Positions 6,814 through 15,111 of a DNA stretch of 64,000 nucleotides are shown here, piece after piece. The DNA is from Pseudomonas sp. URIL14HWK12:I12 (GTDB lineage Bacteria; Pseudomonadota; Gammaproteobacteria; Pseudomonadales; Pseudomonadaceae): contig NZ_QEQL01000005.1 in assembly GCF_003097135.1 (NCBI RefSeq), forward strand, positions 310,001-374,000. Direction: 5' to 3'. The position numbers and the translations under genes are program-made. The notes beneath the pieces are model-generated. The model did not search any database. It worked only from the letters and a program-made list of their open reading frames with translations, and was not told the origin of the DNA. Each line of letters begins with the position of its first letter. Within the stretch, counting starts at the first letter, position 1.

Positions 6814-9141
6814 TCAGTTCAGCCAACCCTTGATCCAATCCATCACCGGCGCCGCCGGGGTGGCGTCGGGGCCGGCTCCACAGGCAGCGCCCTGGGCCGG
6901 CTCGCTGCCGCGAATATAAGGCATCTGCACCGCATCCGGGCAGCCTTCGGCCGAGCCCTCACCGGTGCGGGCGTTGATCCAGGCGTTGACCACATTACCC
7001 GGCATGGGCGTATCCAGGGGCAACGGGTCGACTTTTTTCATGAAGCTGGTCCAGATCTGCAGCGAGCCGGTGGCGCCGGTGAACGGCGTCTTGCCGTTGT
7101 CGTCGCGGCCCATCCACACCACCGCAAGGGTGTCCTGGCCAAAGCCTGCGAACCAACTGTCGCGCGAGTCGTTGGTGGTGCCGGTCTTGCCCGCCAGGTT
7201 CAACGACGGCGGCAGCACGTTGTACACCGAGCGCCCGGTGCCCTCGCGCATCACGCGCTGCATGGCGCTTTGCAGAAGGTAGATGGCACCGCTGTCGAAG
7301 CGCTGCTGCACCTGGAACGGATAGCGCTTGAGCGGCTGGCCGTCGGCGGTGAGCACGCTGCGGATGGCCCGCATGGGCGTGTTGAAGCCGCCGTTGGCGA
7401 TGGTCTGGTACATGGTCGCCACCTGCAACGGCGACATGCCACCCGCCCCCAGCAGCATCGAAGGATAAGCCGGCCAGTCGATGTCCACGCCCAGCTTGTG
7501 GATGGTGTCGAACACCTTGGGCACACCCAGGTCCAGGCCCAGCCGGGCGGTGGACAGGTTCAGCGAGTGCGCCAGGCCTTGGTAAAGGAAGATGGTGCCA
7601 TTGGCGTTACGCTCGTAGTTCTGCGGTGTCCACACCTGGCCATCGGCGCCCTTGACCGAAAACGGCTCGTCCTTGATCCAGGTGGTGAGGGTGTATTTGC
7701 TCGGCTGCTCGAGCGCGGTGAGGTACACCGACGGCTTGACCAGCGAGCCGATCGGCCGCACCGCATCCAGTGCACGGTTGAAACCCGCAAACCCCGGCAC
7801 CCGGCTGCCGACGATGGCCTGAACCTCGCCGCTTTCAGGGTTGGTGACCACCATCGACGATTCGATCTGGTCCACGCCCTTGCGCCCTTTGAAACGCTGG
7901 AAGGTGTCGAGAATCGCGCCCTCGGCCTTCATCTGCAGAATAGGGTCGAAACTGGTGAAAATACGCAGGCCTTCCTCGGTGAGGTCTTCGTCTCGGTAGT
8001 CATCGCGCAGCTGGCGCTTGACCAGATCGACGAATGCCGGGAAGGAGCTGTCGCCCAGGCTACCCTGCTGGGTCACGCCCAGCGGCATCTTCTTGGCGGC
8101 CGCTACGGCTTCAGGCGTGGCGACACCCTGCTCCTGAAGCAGGTCGAGCACCAGGTTGCGCCGTTCAAGCGCGCGCTCGGGGTAGCGTCGCGGGTTGTAG
8201 TAGGAAGGCCCCTTGACCATGCCCACCAGCAACGCCACCTGATGCAGCTTGAGCTCGGACAACGGCTGGCCGAAGAAGAACTGGCTGGCAAGGCCAAAGC
8301 CGTGCACGGCGCGTTGGCCATCCTGGCCGACGAACACCTCGTTCAGGTATGCCTCGAGGATCTCGCGCTTGGAATAATGCATCTCCAGCAGCACGGCCAT
8401 CATCGCTTCGGTGACCTTGCGGGTGATGCTGCGCTCGTTGGTGAGGTAGAAGTTCTTCACCAGCTGCTGGGTCAGGGTGCTGCCTCCCTGGCGCATGCGG
8501 CCGGAGCTGGCGTTGACCCACATCGCCCGCACGATCCCCTTGGGCGAGACGCCGAAGTGGTGATAGAAATCGCGGTCTTCTACCGCCACCAGCGTGTCGA
8601 GCAGATACGGCGGTACCTGGTCGATCTTGATCAGGATGCGGTCTTCGAGGTTCTTGGGGTAGATGCCGCCGATCATCAGTGGCTCGAGGCGCGCGACTGG
8701 AAGTTTGTCACCGCCAGCGCCGTCGACCTGGGCCACGAAGTCGCCGGAGAAACGCACCCTCACCTGGCGCGCAGGCTCCAGGCCCTCGTAGAACTGGAAA
8801 CCCCGCGTGTTCAGCACAACGGTGCTGCCGTTGACCGAGGCATCGCCCGGCCCGGCAACGCTGCTGACACGGCGATAGCCCAGGGCATCGAGCTCGGTGA
8901 GAAAGTCTTTCTGCGCAAGCTTCTGGCCTGCGAACAGCTCCAGGGGCCTGGCATAGACCTTGGCCGGAATACTCCAGCGCTTGCCGGCGAATTTTTCCTG
9001 GACGATAGCGTCGAGGTAGACGGCAAAGCCGGCGAGCACTACCAGGCCCACCAGGCTGAGCTTGAGGGCCCAGCCCAGCCAGGTGCGCAGGCGGCTGGGG
9101 GCGTTTTTCTTGGACTTGCGAGAAGATCGAGTACGGGTCAT
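6814..9141 (-). CDS. mrcB: Penicillin-binding protein 1B (bifunctional class A PBP)
   Basis: Inner-membrane peptidoglycan glycosyltransferase/transpeptidase of 775 residues. Order: basic cytosolic N-terminus, one membrane segment (about 27-44), UB2H-like domain (about 55-150), GT51 glycosyltransferase with catalytic Glu188 in VEDRDFYHHFG and GGSTLTQQLVKN, then the transpeptidase with S-L-V-K (Ser near 464), S-L-N and K-T-G-T-T (near 649). Length matches PBP1b of Pseudomonas. It heads a short operon with the TPR lipoprotein and yqcC, and is divergent from the kinase gene at 9249. No strong ribosome-binding site is seen at the ATG. Confidence 0.96.
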   Translation of the reverse strand: MTRTRSSRKSKKNAPSRLRTWLGWALKLSLVGLVVLAGFAVYLDAIVQEKFAGKRWSIPAKVYARPLELFAGQKLAQKDFLTELDALGYRRVSSVAGPGDASVNGSTVVLNTRGFQFYEGLEPARQVRVRFSGDFVAQVDGAGGDKLPVARLEPLMIGGIYPKNLEDRILIKIDQVPPYLLDTLVAVEDRDFYHHFGVSPKGIVRAMWVNASSGRMRQGGSTLTQQLVKNFYLTNERSITRKVTEAMMAVLLEMHYSKREILEAYLNEVFVGQDGQRAVHGFGLASQFFFGQPLSELKLHQVALLVGMVKGPSYYNPRRYPERALERRNLVLDLLQEQGVATPEAVAAAKKMPLGVTQQGSLGDSSFPAFVDLVKRQLRDDYRDEDLTEEGLRIFTSFDPILQMKAEGAILDTFQRFKGRKGVDQIESSMVVTNPESGEVQAIVGSRVPGFAGFNRALDAVRPIGSLVKPSVYLTALEQPSKYTLTTWIKDEPFSVKGADGQVWTPQNYERNANGTIFLYQGLAHSLNLSTARLGLDLGVPKVFDTIHKLGVDIDWPAYPSMLLGAGGMSPLQVATMYQTIANGGFNTPMRAIRSVLTADGQPLKRYPFQVQQRFDSGAIYLLQSAMQRVMREGTGRSVYNVLPPSLNLAGKTGTTNDSRDSWFAGFGQDTLAVVWMGRDDNGKTPFTGATGSLQIWTSFMKKVDPLPLDTPMPGNVVNAWINARTGEGSAEGCPDAVQMPYIRGSEPAQGAACGAGPDATPAAPVMDWIKGWLN

Positions 9142-9248
9142 GGCGGCGGATTATACGCACATTGCCAAGGCGCCGGACAGACGCTTGCAGGGCTCGGCAC
9201 AGCGGCCATAATGACGCCCAACGCACTCGCATAGCCAAAGGAATTCTC

Positions 9249-10778
9249 GTGAGCCAGCCACTGATCACCGCGCTTCAGAACCCGGCGCTCTATCCGCACC
9301 CGGTGGAAGCCTTCCAAGTCATCGAAACCCATATCTCCTGGGTCGTCCTGACCGGCGAATACGCCTATAAAATCAAGAAACCTGTGAATTTCGGCTTCCT
9401 GGACTTCACCAGCCTGCCCCAGCGCAAACACTTCTGCGAACAGGAGCTGCACCTGAACGGCCGCCTGACCGACGACCTCTATCTGGAGGTCGTGCCGATC
9501 ACCGGCAGCGCCGAAGCGCCGGTAGTGGGCGGCACGGGCGAGCCGATCGAATACGCGCTTAAAATGCGCCAGTTCCCTCAAAGCCAGCTGCTCAGCAACC
9601 TGCAGGCCAATGGTGAGCTGAGCGCTACCCATATAGATGCCATGGCCGAGCAGATCGCCAGCTTTCACCAAACCACCCCGCAGGTGCCAGCCGAGCGGGC
9701 CGAAGGTTCGCCAGACTTCGTGATGGCGCCGGTGCTGCAGAACTTCGAGCAAATCCTGCCGTTTTTGAGTGAAAAAGCCGACCTTGACCAGCTCGCCGCC
9801 CTGGAGGCATGGGCACGCGCCGAGTTCGATCGCCTGCGCCCGCTGCTGGAGCAGCGCAAGGCTGGCGGTTTCATCCGTGAATGCCATGGCGACATTCACC
9901 TGGGCAATGGAACACTCATCGACGGCAAGGTGGTGATTTTCGATTGCATCGAATTCAATGAGCCTTTCCGTTTCACCGACGTATGGGCCGACACCGGTTT
10001 TTTGGCGATGGACCTCGAAGACCGCGGCCTCAAATGCCTGGCCCGGCGCTTCATCAGCCTGTACCTGGAGCACACCGGCGACTATGCCGGCCTGCCGCTG
10101 CTGAATTTCTACAAAGCCTACCGCGCCATGGTGCGGGCCAAGATCGCGCTGTTCAGCATGCCTGCCGACGCACAGGGCCTGCAGAAGGCCACGGCACTGC
10201 GCCAGTACCGCAACTACGCGAACCTTGCAGAAAGCTACAGCGCCATTCCCTCTCGCTTCCTGGCCATCACCAGCGGTGTTTCGGCCGTGGGCAAGAGCCA
10301 TGTGGCGATGCGCCTGGTCGAAGCGCTCGGCGCGATTCGCCTGCGTTCGGACGTCGAGCGCCAGCGCCTGTTCAACGAAGGCCGCTACGAAGCCCAAGCG
10401 ACCGAGACGACCTACAGCCACCTCCATCATCTGGCCTCCGAAGTGCTGGCGGCAGGCTTTCCGGTGGTTATCGACGCCACCTACCTCAAGGCCGCCCAGC
10501 GCGAGGCCGCCGAGGCGGTGGCACACAGCCGGGGCGTACCCTTCCTGGTGCTCGACTGCCGCGCCCCGGATGCGGTCATCCATAGCTGGCTTGCCCAGCG
10601 CCAGGCACAAGCCAATGACCCGTCGGAAGCTACGCTTGAGGTGATCGCTGCGCAGCAGGCCGGCCGTGACGAGCCCAGCGCGCGTGAAGCCCTGCACACA
10701 CAGGTCGTGAATACGCACGAAAGCGCCAGCCTTGACCGCTTGGTAGACGAGCTCCGCAAGCGCCTGCCTGGGCTGTGA
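9249..10778 (+). CDS. Two-domain protein: aminoglycoside phosphotransferase-like kinase plus P-loop kinase
   Basis: Predicted cytosolic protein of 509 residues. The frame extends upstream, but GTG 9249 with an AAGGA site ten bases earlier is the likely start. The N-terminal half (about 1-320) is kinase-like of the COG2187/APH type. It has YAYKIKKPVNFGFLDF, the catalytic-loop motif H-G-D-I-H-L-G-N, and an acidic D-C-I-E-F segment. The C-terminal part (from about 338) is a P-loop kinase of the COG0645 type with GVSAVGKS as Walker A. Substrate is unknown and there is no reason to infer drug resistance. It is divergent from mrcB and likely monocistronic. Confidence 0.85.
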   Translation: MSQPLITALQNPALYPHPVEAFQVIETHISWVVLTGEYAYKIKKPVNFGFLDFTSLPQRKHFCEQELHLNGRLTDDLYLEVVPITGSAEAPVVGGTGEPIEYALKMRQFPQSQLLSNLQANGELSATHIDAMAEQIASFHQTTPQVPAERAEGSPDFVMAPVLQNFEQILPFLSEKADLDQLAALEAWARAEFDRLRPLLEQRKAGGFIRECHGDIHLGNGTLIDGKVVIFDCIEFNEPFRFTDVWADTGFLAMDLEDRGLKCLARRFISLYLEHTGDYAGLPLLNFYKAYRAMVRAKIALFSMPADAQGLQKATALRQYRNYANLAESYSAIPSRFLAITSGVSAVGKSHVAMRLVEALGAIRLRSDVERQRLFNEGRYEAQATETTYSHLHHLASEVLAAGFPVVIDATYLKAAQREAAEAVAHSRGVPFLVLDCRAPDAVIHSWLAQRQAQANDPSEATLEVIAAQQAGRDEPSAREALHTQVVNTHESASLDRLVDELRKRLPGL

Positions 10779-10867
10779 CCCTGGCCTGAAGTGTGACGGA
10801 GTAGACAATGTTCAATCTGGCGCAGTGTCACTATGATGGCGCCAGAAAAAAACAACGAGGCGTCATC

Positions 10868-11218
10868 ATGAACATGAATCAGCCCAAGCAACTGGACTCG
10901 CCCCTGTTTACGCTCCTGCGCCGCGAGGACGTGACCGGTTTCAACCGCGACAAGCAACAGCATGGCCCAGTCGATTTTCGCGGAGGTGACTTCCGCGGCC
11001 TGGACCTTCGCCAGCTCGATGCAACGCAGGTGGACTTCTCCGATGCCTATTTCCGCTCTGCCGACCTGCGCGGGGTAGACTTCCGCCAATCCCAGCTGGA
11101 AGGCGCATCACTGGCCCACGCGCAGATCTCCGGCGCTTATTTTCCGGTAGAGCTCAGCGCTGATGAAATCCTGATGTCGGTCAATTTCGGCACACGCTTG
11201 CGCTACCGCACACGCTGA
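10868..11218 (+). CDS. Pentapeptide-repeat protein
   Basis: Small protein of 116 residues. The start at ATG 10868 is supported by AACGAGG upstream, and the longer frame starting at 10808 lacks such a site. Residues about 36-92 form consecutive A(D/N)LxX-type pentapeptides (VDFRGGDFRGLDLRQLDATQ and onward), expected to fold as a right-handed beta helix. No signal peptide. Function unknown: some short pentapeptide proteins shield gyrase, but nothing here shows that. Confidence 0.85.
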   Translation: MNMNQPKQLDSPLFTLLRREDVTGFNRDKQQHGPVDFRGGDFRGLDLRQLDATQVDFSDAYFRSADLRGVDFRQSQLEGASLAHAQISGAYFPVELSADEILMSVNFGTRLRYRTR

Positions 11219-11294
11219 GCCATCAGAGTACTGGCGAACCTCTGGCCCAACGCTATAGTCAGATGGAAGTTCACACGACACCGCCGGAGGCCGG

Positions 11295-11567
11295 ATGAAC
11301 GATGAACTTCTTCACCTGAAAAACCTGGGCAAGACGTCAGCGCGCTGGCTGCACGCCGTAGGTATTCACAGTATCGCCGACTTGCGCAGAGTCGGCGCTG
11401 CCACGGCCTACGGGGCGGTAAAGCGGCGTGGCTTTCGCGCCTCCAAGGTGTTGCTCTACGCTATCGAAGGCGCGCTGCTGGACGTGCATTGGAACGATGT
11501 GCCCAGTGAGCGCAAGCTAGCCCTGAACCAACAAGTCGACGCCCTGGCGGGCCCGGGGCTCCAGTAA
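11295..11567 (+). CDS. TfoX C-terminal domain protein
   Basis: A 90-residue protein consisting only of a TfoX_C domain. The motif LKNLGKTSARWLHAVGIHSI (about 7-26) is a helix-hairpin-helix-like segment, followed by ADLRRVGAATAYGAVKRRGF. It lacks the TfoX N-terminal domain of competence regulators. A CGGAGG site lies just before the ATG. Its function in Pseudomonas is not established. Confidence 0.85.
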   Translation: MNDELLHLKNLGKTSARWLHAVGIHSIADLRRVGAATAYGAVKRRGFRASKVLLYAIEGALLDVHWNDVPSERKLALNQQVDALAGPGLQ

Positions 11568-11608
11568 GCACCGCACAGCTCCCGGCGTGCGGGGCAGTGA
11601 AGGTGAAC

Positions 11609-12400
11609 ATGTATCTGATTGGCGAGCAACCGCCCTATGCGCACACGTGGGTGAACCATCTCCAGGCTCTCCCTGCCCGGCTGCTTGCGGGGCTTGAGCC
11701 CAGCGGCCCCGCCCTGGCGCTGGAGGCCGGGGCAGACCTTGCCAGCGCCCTGGCACCCACCTGCATCTACTTGGTCGAATGCGGCATGCTGCAATTGCGG
11801 CTGAACGATCGTGCCCTGTTCCATGCCCAGGAAGGCGACCTGGTGCAGTTGGATGCAGCCGACGGCGCAGTGAAACTGCACCTGCACTGTGACGCGCCGG
11901 TGCACCTGCGCCCCTACAATCGCCAAGCCTCGTTCGAGTATGTCGCCAGCAGTGGGCAGTTGAACCTGTTGGTGGAATACCTCACTGGCCAGGCGCTGCT
12001 GCTGGCCGATGCCATCACTCGCCTCAAGCAGCCTGAGTACCGTAGCAGCAATGGCTTCAAACGGGTGGCCCCGGGCGAGATGCTGATTCGCCAGGGCGAC
12101 GATGCCGACCATGTGTTCATCATTACCGAAGGCCACGCCGAAGCATTCGTGGATGGGCAGAAGGTTGGCGATGTGCCCAAGGACGAAATCTTCGGTGCCA
12201 TGGCGGTGTTTACCGACGAGAAACGCAGCGCCACGGTGGTCGCGAGCTCCCCGTGCACGGTCATGGTCATTCCCAAAGAGCAGTTTCTCGGCCTGACCCA
12301 GACCAACCCACGCATTGCCCACAGCCTGATTGAAAGCATGGCCAAGAAGATCGACTCGCTGAACAGGCAGCTGACTCGCCAGGAAGAGAGTGGCCGCTGA
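11609..12400 (+). CDS. Cyclic nucleotide-binding-fold protein (CRP-like sensor domain without DNA-binding domain)
   Basis: Predicted cytosolic protein of 263 residues. ATG 11609 is preferred (AAGGTG about five bases upstream), and in-frame GTGs at 11597 and 11603 are alternatives. Residues about 140-245 form a cNMP-binding fold: GEMLIRQGDDADHVFIITEG, a short turn, FGAMAVFTDEKRSATVVA, and VMVIPKEQF. The phosphate-binding cassette keeps R-S-A but has Ala where the family has Glu (FGE to FGA). The N-terminal half looks like a degenerate second copy. No helix-turn-helix follows, so it is not a transcription factor of the CRP type. It directly precedes the prrF RNA gene. Confidence 0.82.
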   Translation: MYLIGEQPPYAHTWVNHLQALPARLLAGLEPSGPALALEAGADLASALAPTCIYLVECGMLQLRLNDRALFHAQEGDLVQLDAADGAVKLHLHCDAPVHLRPYNRQASFEYVASSGQLNLLVEYLTGQALLLADAITRLKQPEYRSSNGFKRVAPGEMLIRQGDDADHVFIITEGHAEAFVDGQKVGDVPKDEIFGAMAVFTDEKRSATVVASSPCTVMVIPKEQFLGLTQTNPRIAHSLIESMAKKIDSLNRQLTRQEESGR

Positions 12401-12419
12401 TTTTTTTTAGTCGAAGGGG

Positions 12420-12451
12420 TTGACCTACAAATGAGAATCGTTATGATTATC
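12420..12451 (+). promoter_or_regulatory. prrF promoter with overlapping Fur box
   Basis: TTGACC (12420-12425) and TATGAT (12442-12447) are separated by 16 nt, giving a strong sigma-70 promoter with a start at about 12454. The 19-mer GAGAATCGTTATGATTATC (12433-12451) matches the Fur consensus at 14 of 19 positions by my count and covers the -10 element, so iron-loaded Fur would block RNA polymerase. Confidence 0.85.
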
Positions 12452-12453
12452 AC

Positions 12454-12559
12454 AACTGGTCGCGAGGCCAGCCGATAATCTGGCGCCGAAGGGTCTCAGC
12501 TTATCTCCTCATCAGGCTAATCACGGTTATTGACCCGGCTTTTTGCCGGGTCTTTTTTT
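12454..12559 (+). ncRNA. prrF: PrrF-type iron-responsive small RNA
   Basis: Small RNA of about 105 nt, made under iron starvation, that base-pairs with mRNAs of iron-containing proteins with the help of Hfq. I recognise the conserved core CTCATCAGGCTAATCACGG (12508-12526), the 5' end AACTGGTCGCGAGG, and the final terminator hairpin of Pseudomonas PrrF RNAs. Promoter, Fur box, core and terminator are all present and correctly spaced. Only one copy is here, unlike the tandem prrF1-prrF2 of P. aeruginosa. Which numbered paralogue it is cannot be decided. Confidence 0.93.
12532..12559 (+). terminator. Intrinsic terminator of prrF
   Basis: Perfect stem GACCCGGC / GCCGGGTC with a T5 loop, followed by seven T residues. 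It forms the 3' end of the PrrF RNA, and the U tail is suitable for Hfq binding. Confidence 0.93.
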
Positions 12560-12568
12560 GCCCGACAG

Positions 12569-13279
12569 TCAGCCCAGGTGTACCGGCAAACGCCGGTCGA
12601 CACGCACATGATGCTCATCCAGATGCACGCCGTAGGCCAGCACCTCCACACCCGCCGCTGCCGCCTCGCCAAGCGCCGCGGCATAGGCGGCATCGATCTC
12701 CTGCGCCGGGCGTACCGCGTCCACGCCCGTCAAGTTCACACAATACAACTGCACCGCCCGAACACCTTGCCGGGCCAGGGCTGCCAGCTCACGCAGGTGC
12801 TTGGCGCCGCGCTGTGTGACAGCGTCGGGGAAGGCCGCCACGCGGCTGTCGGTAAAGCCCAGGGTCACGCTCTTGACTTCGACCCAGGCAGGTCCCTGCG
12901 GGAATTCTAGATAGAAGTCGATTCGGCTGCGCTCCTGCCCGTAGGCGACTTCGCGCCGGAGCAGGCTGAAGCCGGCCAGCTCCTCGATGATGCCTGCACG
13001 CAATGCTTCCTCCACCGAGGCATTGGCGCGCCCGGTATTTACGCAGGCAAGCCTGCCCTGAGGGGTTTCGCTGAGCTCCCAGGTGCCGGGCAACTTGCGC
13101 TTGGGGTCGCTGGAGCGGCTGAACCACACCGCCCCGCCCTCCTTCATGCAATTGAGCATCGAACCGGTGTTGGGGCAATGCAGCGTCAGCAGCTCGCCGC
13201 TGGGCAGTTGCACGTCTGCCAGAAAGCGCTTGTAGCGGCGCAACAGCGTGGCGCGTTCCAGGGGTGGGTCAAACTGCAT
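12569..13279 (-). CDS. sfsA: SfsA family protein (sugar fermentation stimulation protein)
   Basis: Protein of 236 residues. SfsA proteins combine an OB-like N-terminal domain with a restriction-endonuclease-like core and are reported as DNA-binding/nuclease proteins; the physiological role is unclear. Recognisable blocks are LHCPNTGSMLNCM (about 33-45), SRIDFYLE, and the nuclease-like WVEVKSVTL (about 131-139). Its start overlaps the last bases of the upstream aminotransferase gene (13269-13279), so the two are probably co-transcribed. Confidence 0.94.
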   Translation of the reverse strand: MQFDPPLERATLLRRYKRFLADVQLPSGELLTLHCPNTGSMLNCMKEGGAVWFSRSSDPKRKLPGTWELSETPQGRLACVNTGRANASVEEALRAGIIEELAGFSLLRREVAYGQERSRIDFYLEFPQGPAWVEVKSVTLGFTDSRVAAFPDAVTQRGAKHLRELAALARQGVRAVQLYCVNLTGVDAVRPAQEIDAAYAAALGEAAAAGVEVLAYGVHLDEHHVRVDRRLPVHLG

Positions 13280-14450
13280 CGGGCCTCCAGCTCGCCAAGC
13301 CCCGGCGAAGCCGCGCTACCGCTTCTTCCAGGCGCGGCAGGCTCTGGGTGTAGGCGAAGCGCACGTGGGTGCTGGCCCGGTAGCGTCCGAAATCCAGGCC
13401 CGGCGTGAAGGCGATGTGCTCGGTTTCGAGAAAGTGCTGGCAAAAAGCGAAGGCATCGCCGCCGAATGCGCTGATATCGGCATACAGGTAGAAGGCACCC
13501 TCCGGCTCCAGCGCAATGCCAAAGCCCAGCTCTCGTAACGCAGGCAGCAGGAAGTCCCGGCGATCGGCGAAGGCCTGCCGGCGCTGCTCGAAGATCTCGA
13601 TGGCGGGCGCCGTGAAACAGGCCAGTGCTGCGTATTGGGCGATTGAGGATGCGCTGATGTAAAGGTTCTGGGCCAGCTTTTCAAGCTCTGGCACGGCTGC
13701 TTCAGGCGCGACCAACCAGCCCAGCCGCCAGCCGGTCATCCCAAAATATTTTGAAAAACTGTTGAGTACGAAAGCATCGTCGTCAACTTTCAGCACGGTG
13801 TCAGCATCTACGCCATAGGTCAGCCCATGGTAAATCTCATCCACCACCAGGTGGCCACCGTGGCGCTTGCTGGTTTCGGCCAGCCCGGCCAGCTCGCTCA
13901 GGTTAAGCAAGGTGCCGGTGGGGTTCGCCGGTGAGGCCACCAGGGTTCCGGCCGTGCGTTGGTCCCAGTGCTCGTCGAGCAGGGCCGGTGTGAGCTGATA
14001 GCGCTGCTCTGGGCCGACCGGCACCAGCTTGGCCCCCCCCTCGACCAGCCGAAGGAAATGGCGGTTGCACGGGTAACCGGGGTCGGCCAGCAACCAGTGG
14101 TGCCCTGCCTCCACTAGCAGGCTGCTGGCCAGCAGCAGCGCGCCGGACCCTCCCGGGGTTACCAGAATGCGCTGCGGGTCGACGCTGACGCCGTAGCGGC
14201 TCTGGTAGAACCCGGCGATTGCCTCGCGCAGCGCCGGCAACCCACGTGCGGCGGTGTAGCGGGTAAGGCCTGCGGCCAAGGCAGCCTGCCCGGCTTCAAC
14301 CACAGGTGCAGCGGTGGTGAAGTCCGGCTCACCGATCTCCAGGTGGATCACGTCGTGGCCAGCGGCCTGCAGTTCGTTGGCGCGCCCTAGCAGCGCCATG
14401 ACATGAAACGGTTCGATGGCGCGGCTTCGCGCGCTATAGACAGGTGGCAT
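13269..14450 (-). CDS. PLP-dependent aminotransferase, class I/II
   Basis: Fold-type I aminotransferase of 393 residues. The start at ATG 14450 has AAGGG eight bases upstream, and the open frame continues 75 codons further without support. Motifs: IHLEIGEPDF near the N-terminus, VASPANPTGT (substrate/PLP loop), and the Schiff-base lysine in LNSFSKYFGMTGWRLG (near residue 235). Substrate unknown: the subfamily includes aspartate/aromatic and alanine-type enzymes. Divergent from dksA, with a 214-nt intergenic region. Confidence 0.92.
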   Translation of the reverse strand: MPPVYSARSRAIEPFHVMALLGRANELQAAGHDVIHLEIGEPDFTTAAPVVEAGQAALAAGLTRYTAARGLPALREAIAGFYQSRYGVSVDPQRILVTPGGSGALLLASSLLVEAGHHWLLADPGYPCNRHFLRLVEGGAKLVPVGPEQRYQLTPALLDEHWDQRTAGTLVASPANPTGTLLNLSELAGLAETSKRHGGHLVVDEIYHGLTYGVDADTVLKVDDDAFVLNSFSKYFGMTGWRLGWLVAPEAAVPELEKLAQNLYISASSIAQYAALACFTAPAIEIFEQRRQAFADRRDFLLPALRELGFGIALEPEGAFYLYADISAFGGDAFAFCQHFLETEHIAFTPGLDFGRYRASTHVRFAYTQSLPRLEEAVARLRRGLASWRPDAV

Positions 14451-14664
14451 GAACAAGCCCTTGAAATGGCAAAGCGCAGATTCTAACCCCGCCACGGCAT
14501 TTTCCGCGCACGCGGTGGTCCTAACAGCGCCTCGAGCAGGCTCGATAACCGGGAGTAGCGCACCGGTAATCGATCTGGTAATTTCGCCGGCTTGCAGTCG
14601 CAGGCCCGGCGGGTGCCGGAGATGGATCATTCTGCGCAACGGATCAGAAGAGCGAGAGGCGGTC

Positions 14665-15111
14665 ATGCCCACCAACGAGAACCAGCAAAAGAGCAGTGAG
14701 CTTGTGCGCGGCTTCGAGCCCTACACCCCTAAGGCGGGTGAGGAGTACATGAGCGAGCCGATGCGCGCCCATTTCACCTTCATCCTCAATAAGTGGAAGC
14801 AGGAGCTGATGCAGGAAGTCGACCGTACCGTCGACCACATGAAGGATGAGGCTGCCAACTTCCCCGACCCGGCCGACCGCGCCACGCAGGAAGAAGAGTT
14901 CAGCCTTGAGCTGCGCGCCCGCGACCGAGAGCGCAAGCTGATCAAGAAAATCGACAAAACCCTTCAGCTGATCCTCGACGAGGAATACGGCTGGTGCGAA
15001 TCCTGCGGCGTTGAAATCGGCATCCGCCGTCTTGAAGCCCGCCCTACCGCCGACCTGTGCATCGACTGCAAGACGCTGGCGGAAATCAGAGAAAAACAAG
15101 TCGGCAAATGA
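14665..15111 (+). CDS. dksA: RNA polymerase-binding transcription factor DksA
   Basis: Binds the RNA polymerase secondary channel and, with ppGpp, represses stable RNA promoters and activates amino-acid promoters. ATG 14665 has a GAGAGG site upstream and gives 148 residues, the size of Pseudomonas DksA. It has a long coiled coil with the tip motif D-P-A-D-R-A (about 75-80) carrying the two key acidic residues. A four-cysteine zinc finger follows (C-E-S-C-G near 114 and C-I-D-C near 135). The stop overlaps the gluQ ATG (ATGA). Confidence 0.97.
   Translation: MPTNENQQKSSELVRGFEPYTPKAGEEYMSEPMRAHFTFILNKWKQELMQEVDRTVDHMKDEAANFPDPADRATQEEEFSLELRARDRERKLIKKIDKTLQLILDEEYGWCESCGVEIGIRRLEARPTADLCIDCKTLAEIREKQVGK

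Noticed and set aside
6652..9234. Very long open frame (860 codons) antisense to mrcB
   Set aside because: It is the mirror of a high-GC coding gene: low-complexity His/Arg/Gly-rich translation, no domain, no ribosome-binding site. The minus strand encodes an unmistakable PBP1b.
9162..9248. Longer N-terminus of the two-domain kinase from an ATG at 9162
   Set aside because: The extra 29 residues are Arg/His-rich and unlike the family, and GTG 9249 has a much better ribosome-binding site.
9249..10778. Aminoglycoside resistance gene
   Set aside because: The N-terminal half is only APH-fold-like and fused to a P-loop kinase; this family is chromosomal and not linked to resistance.
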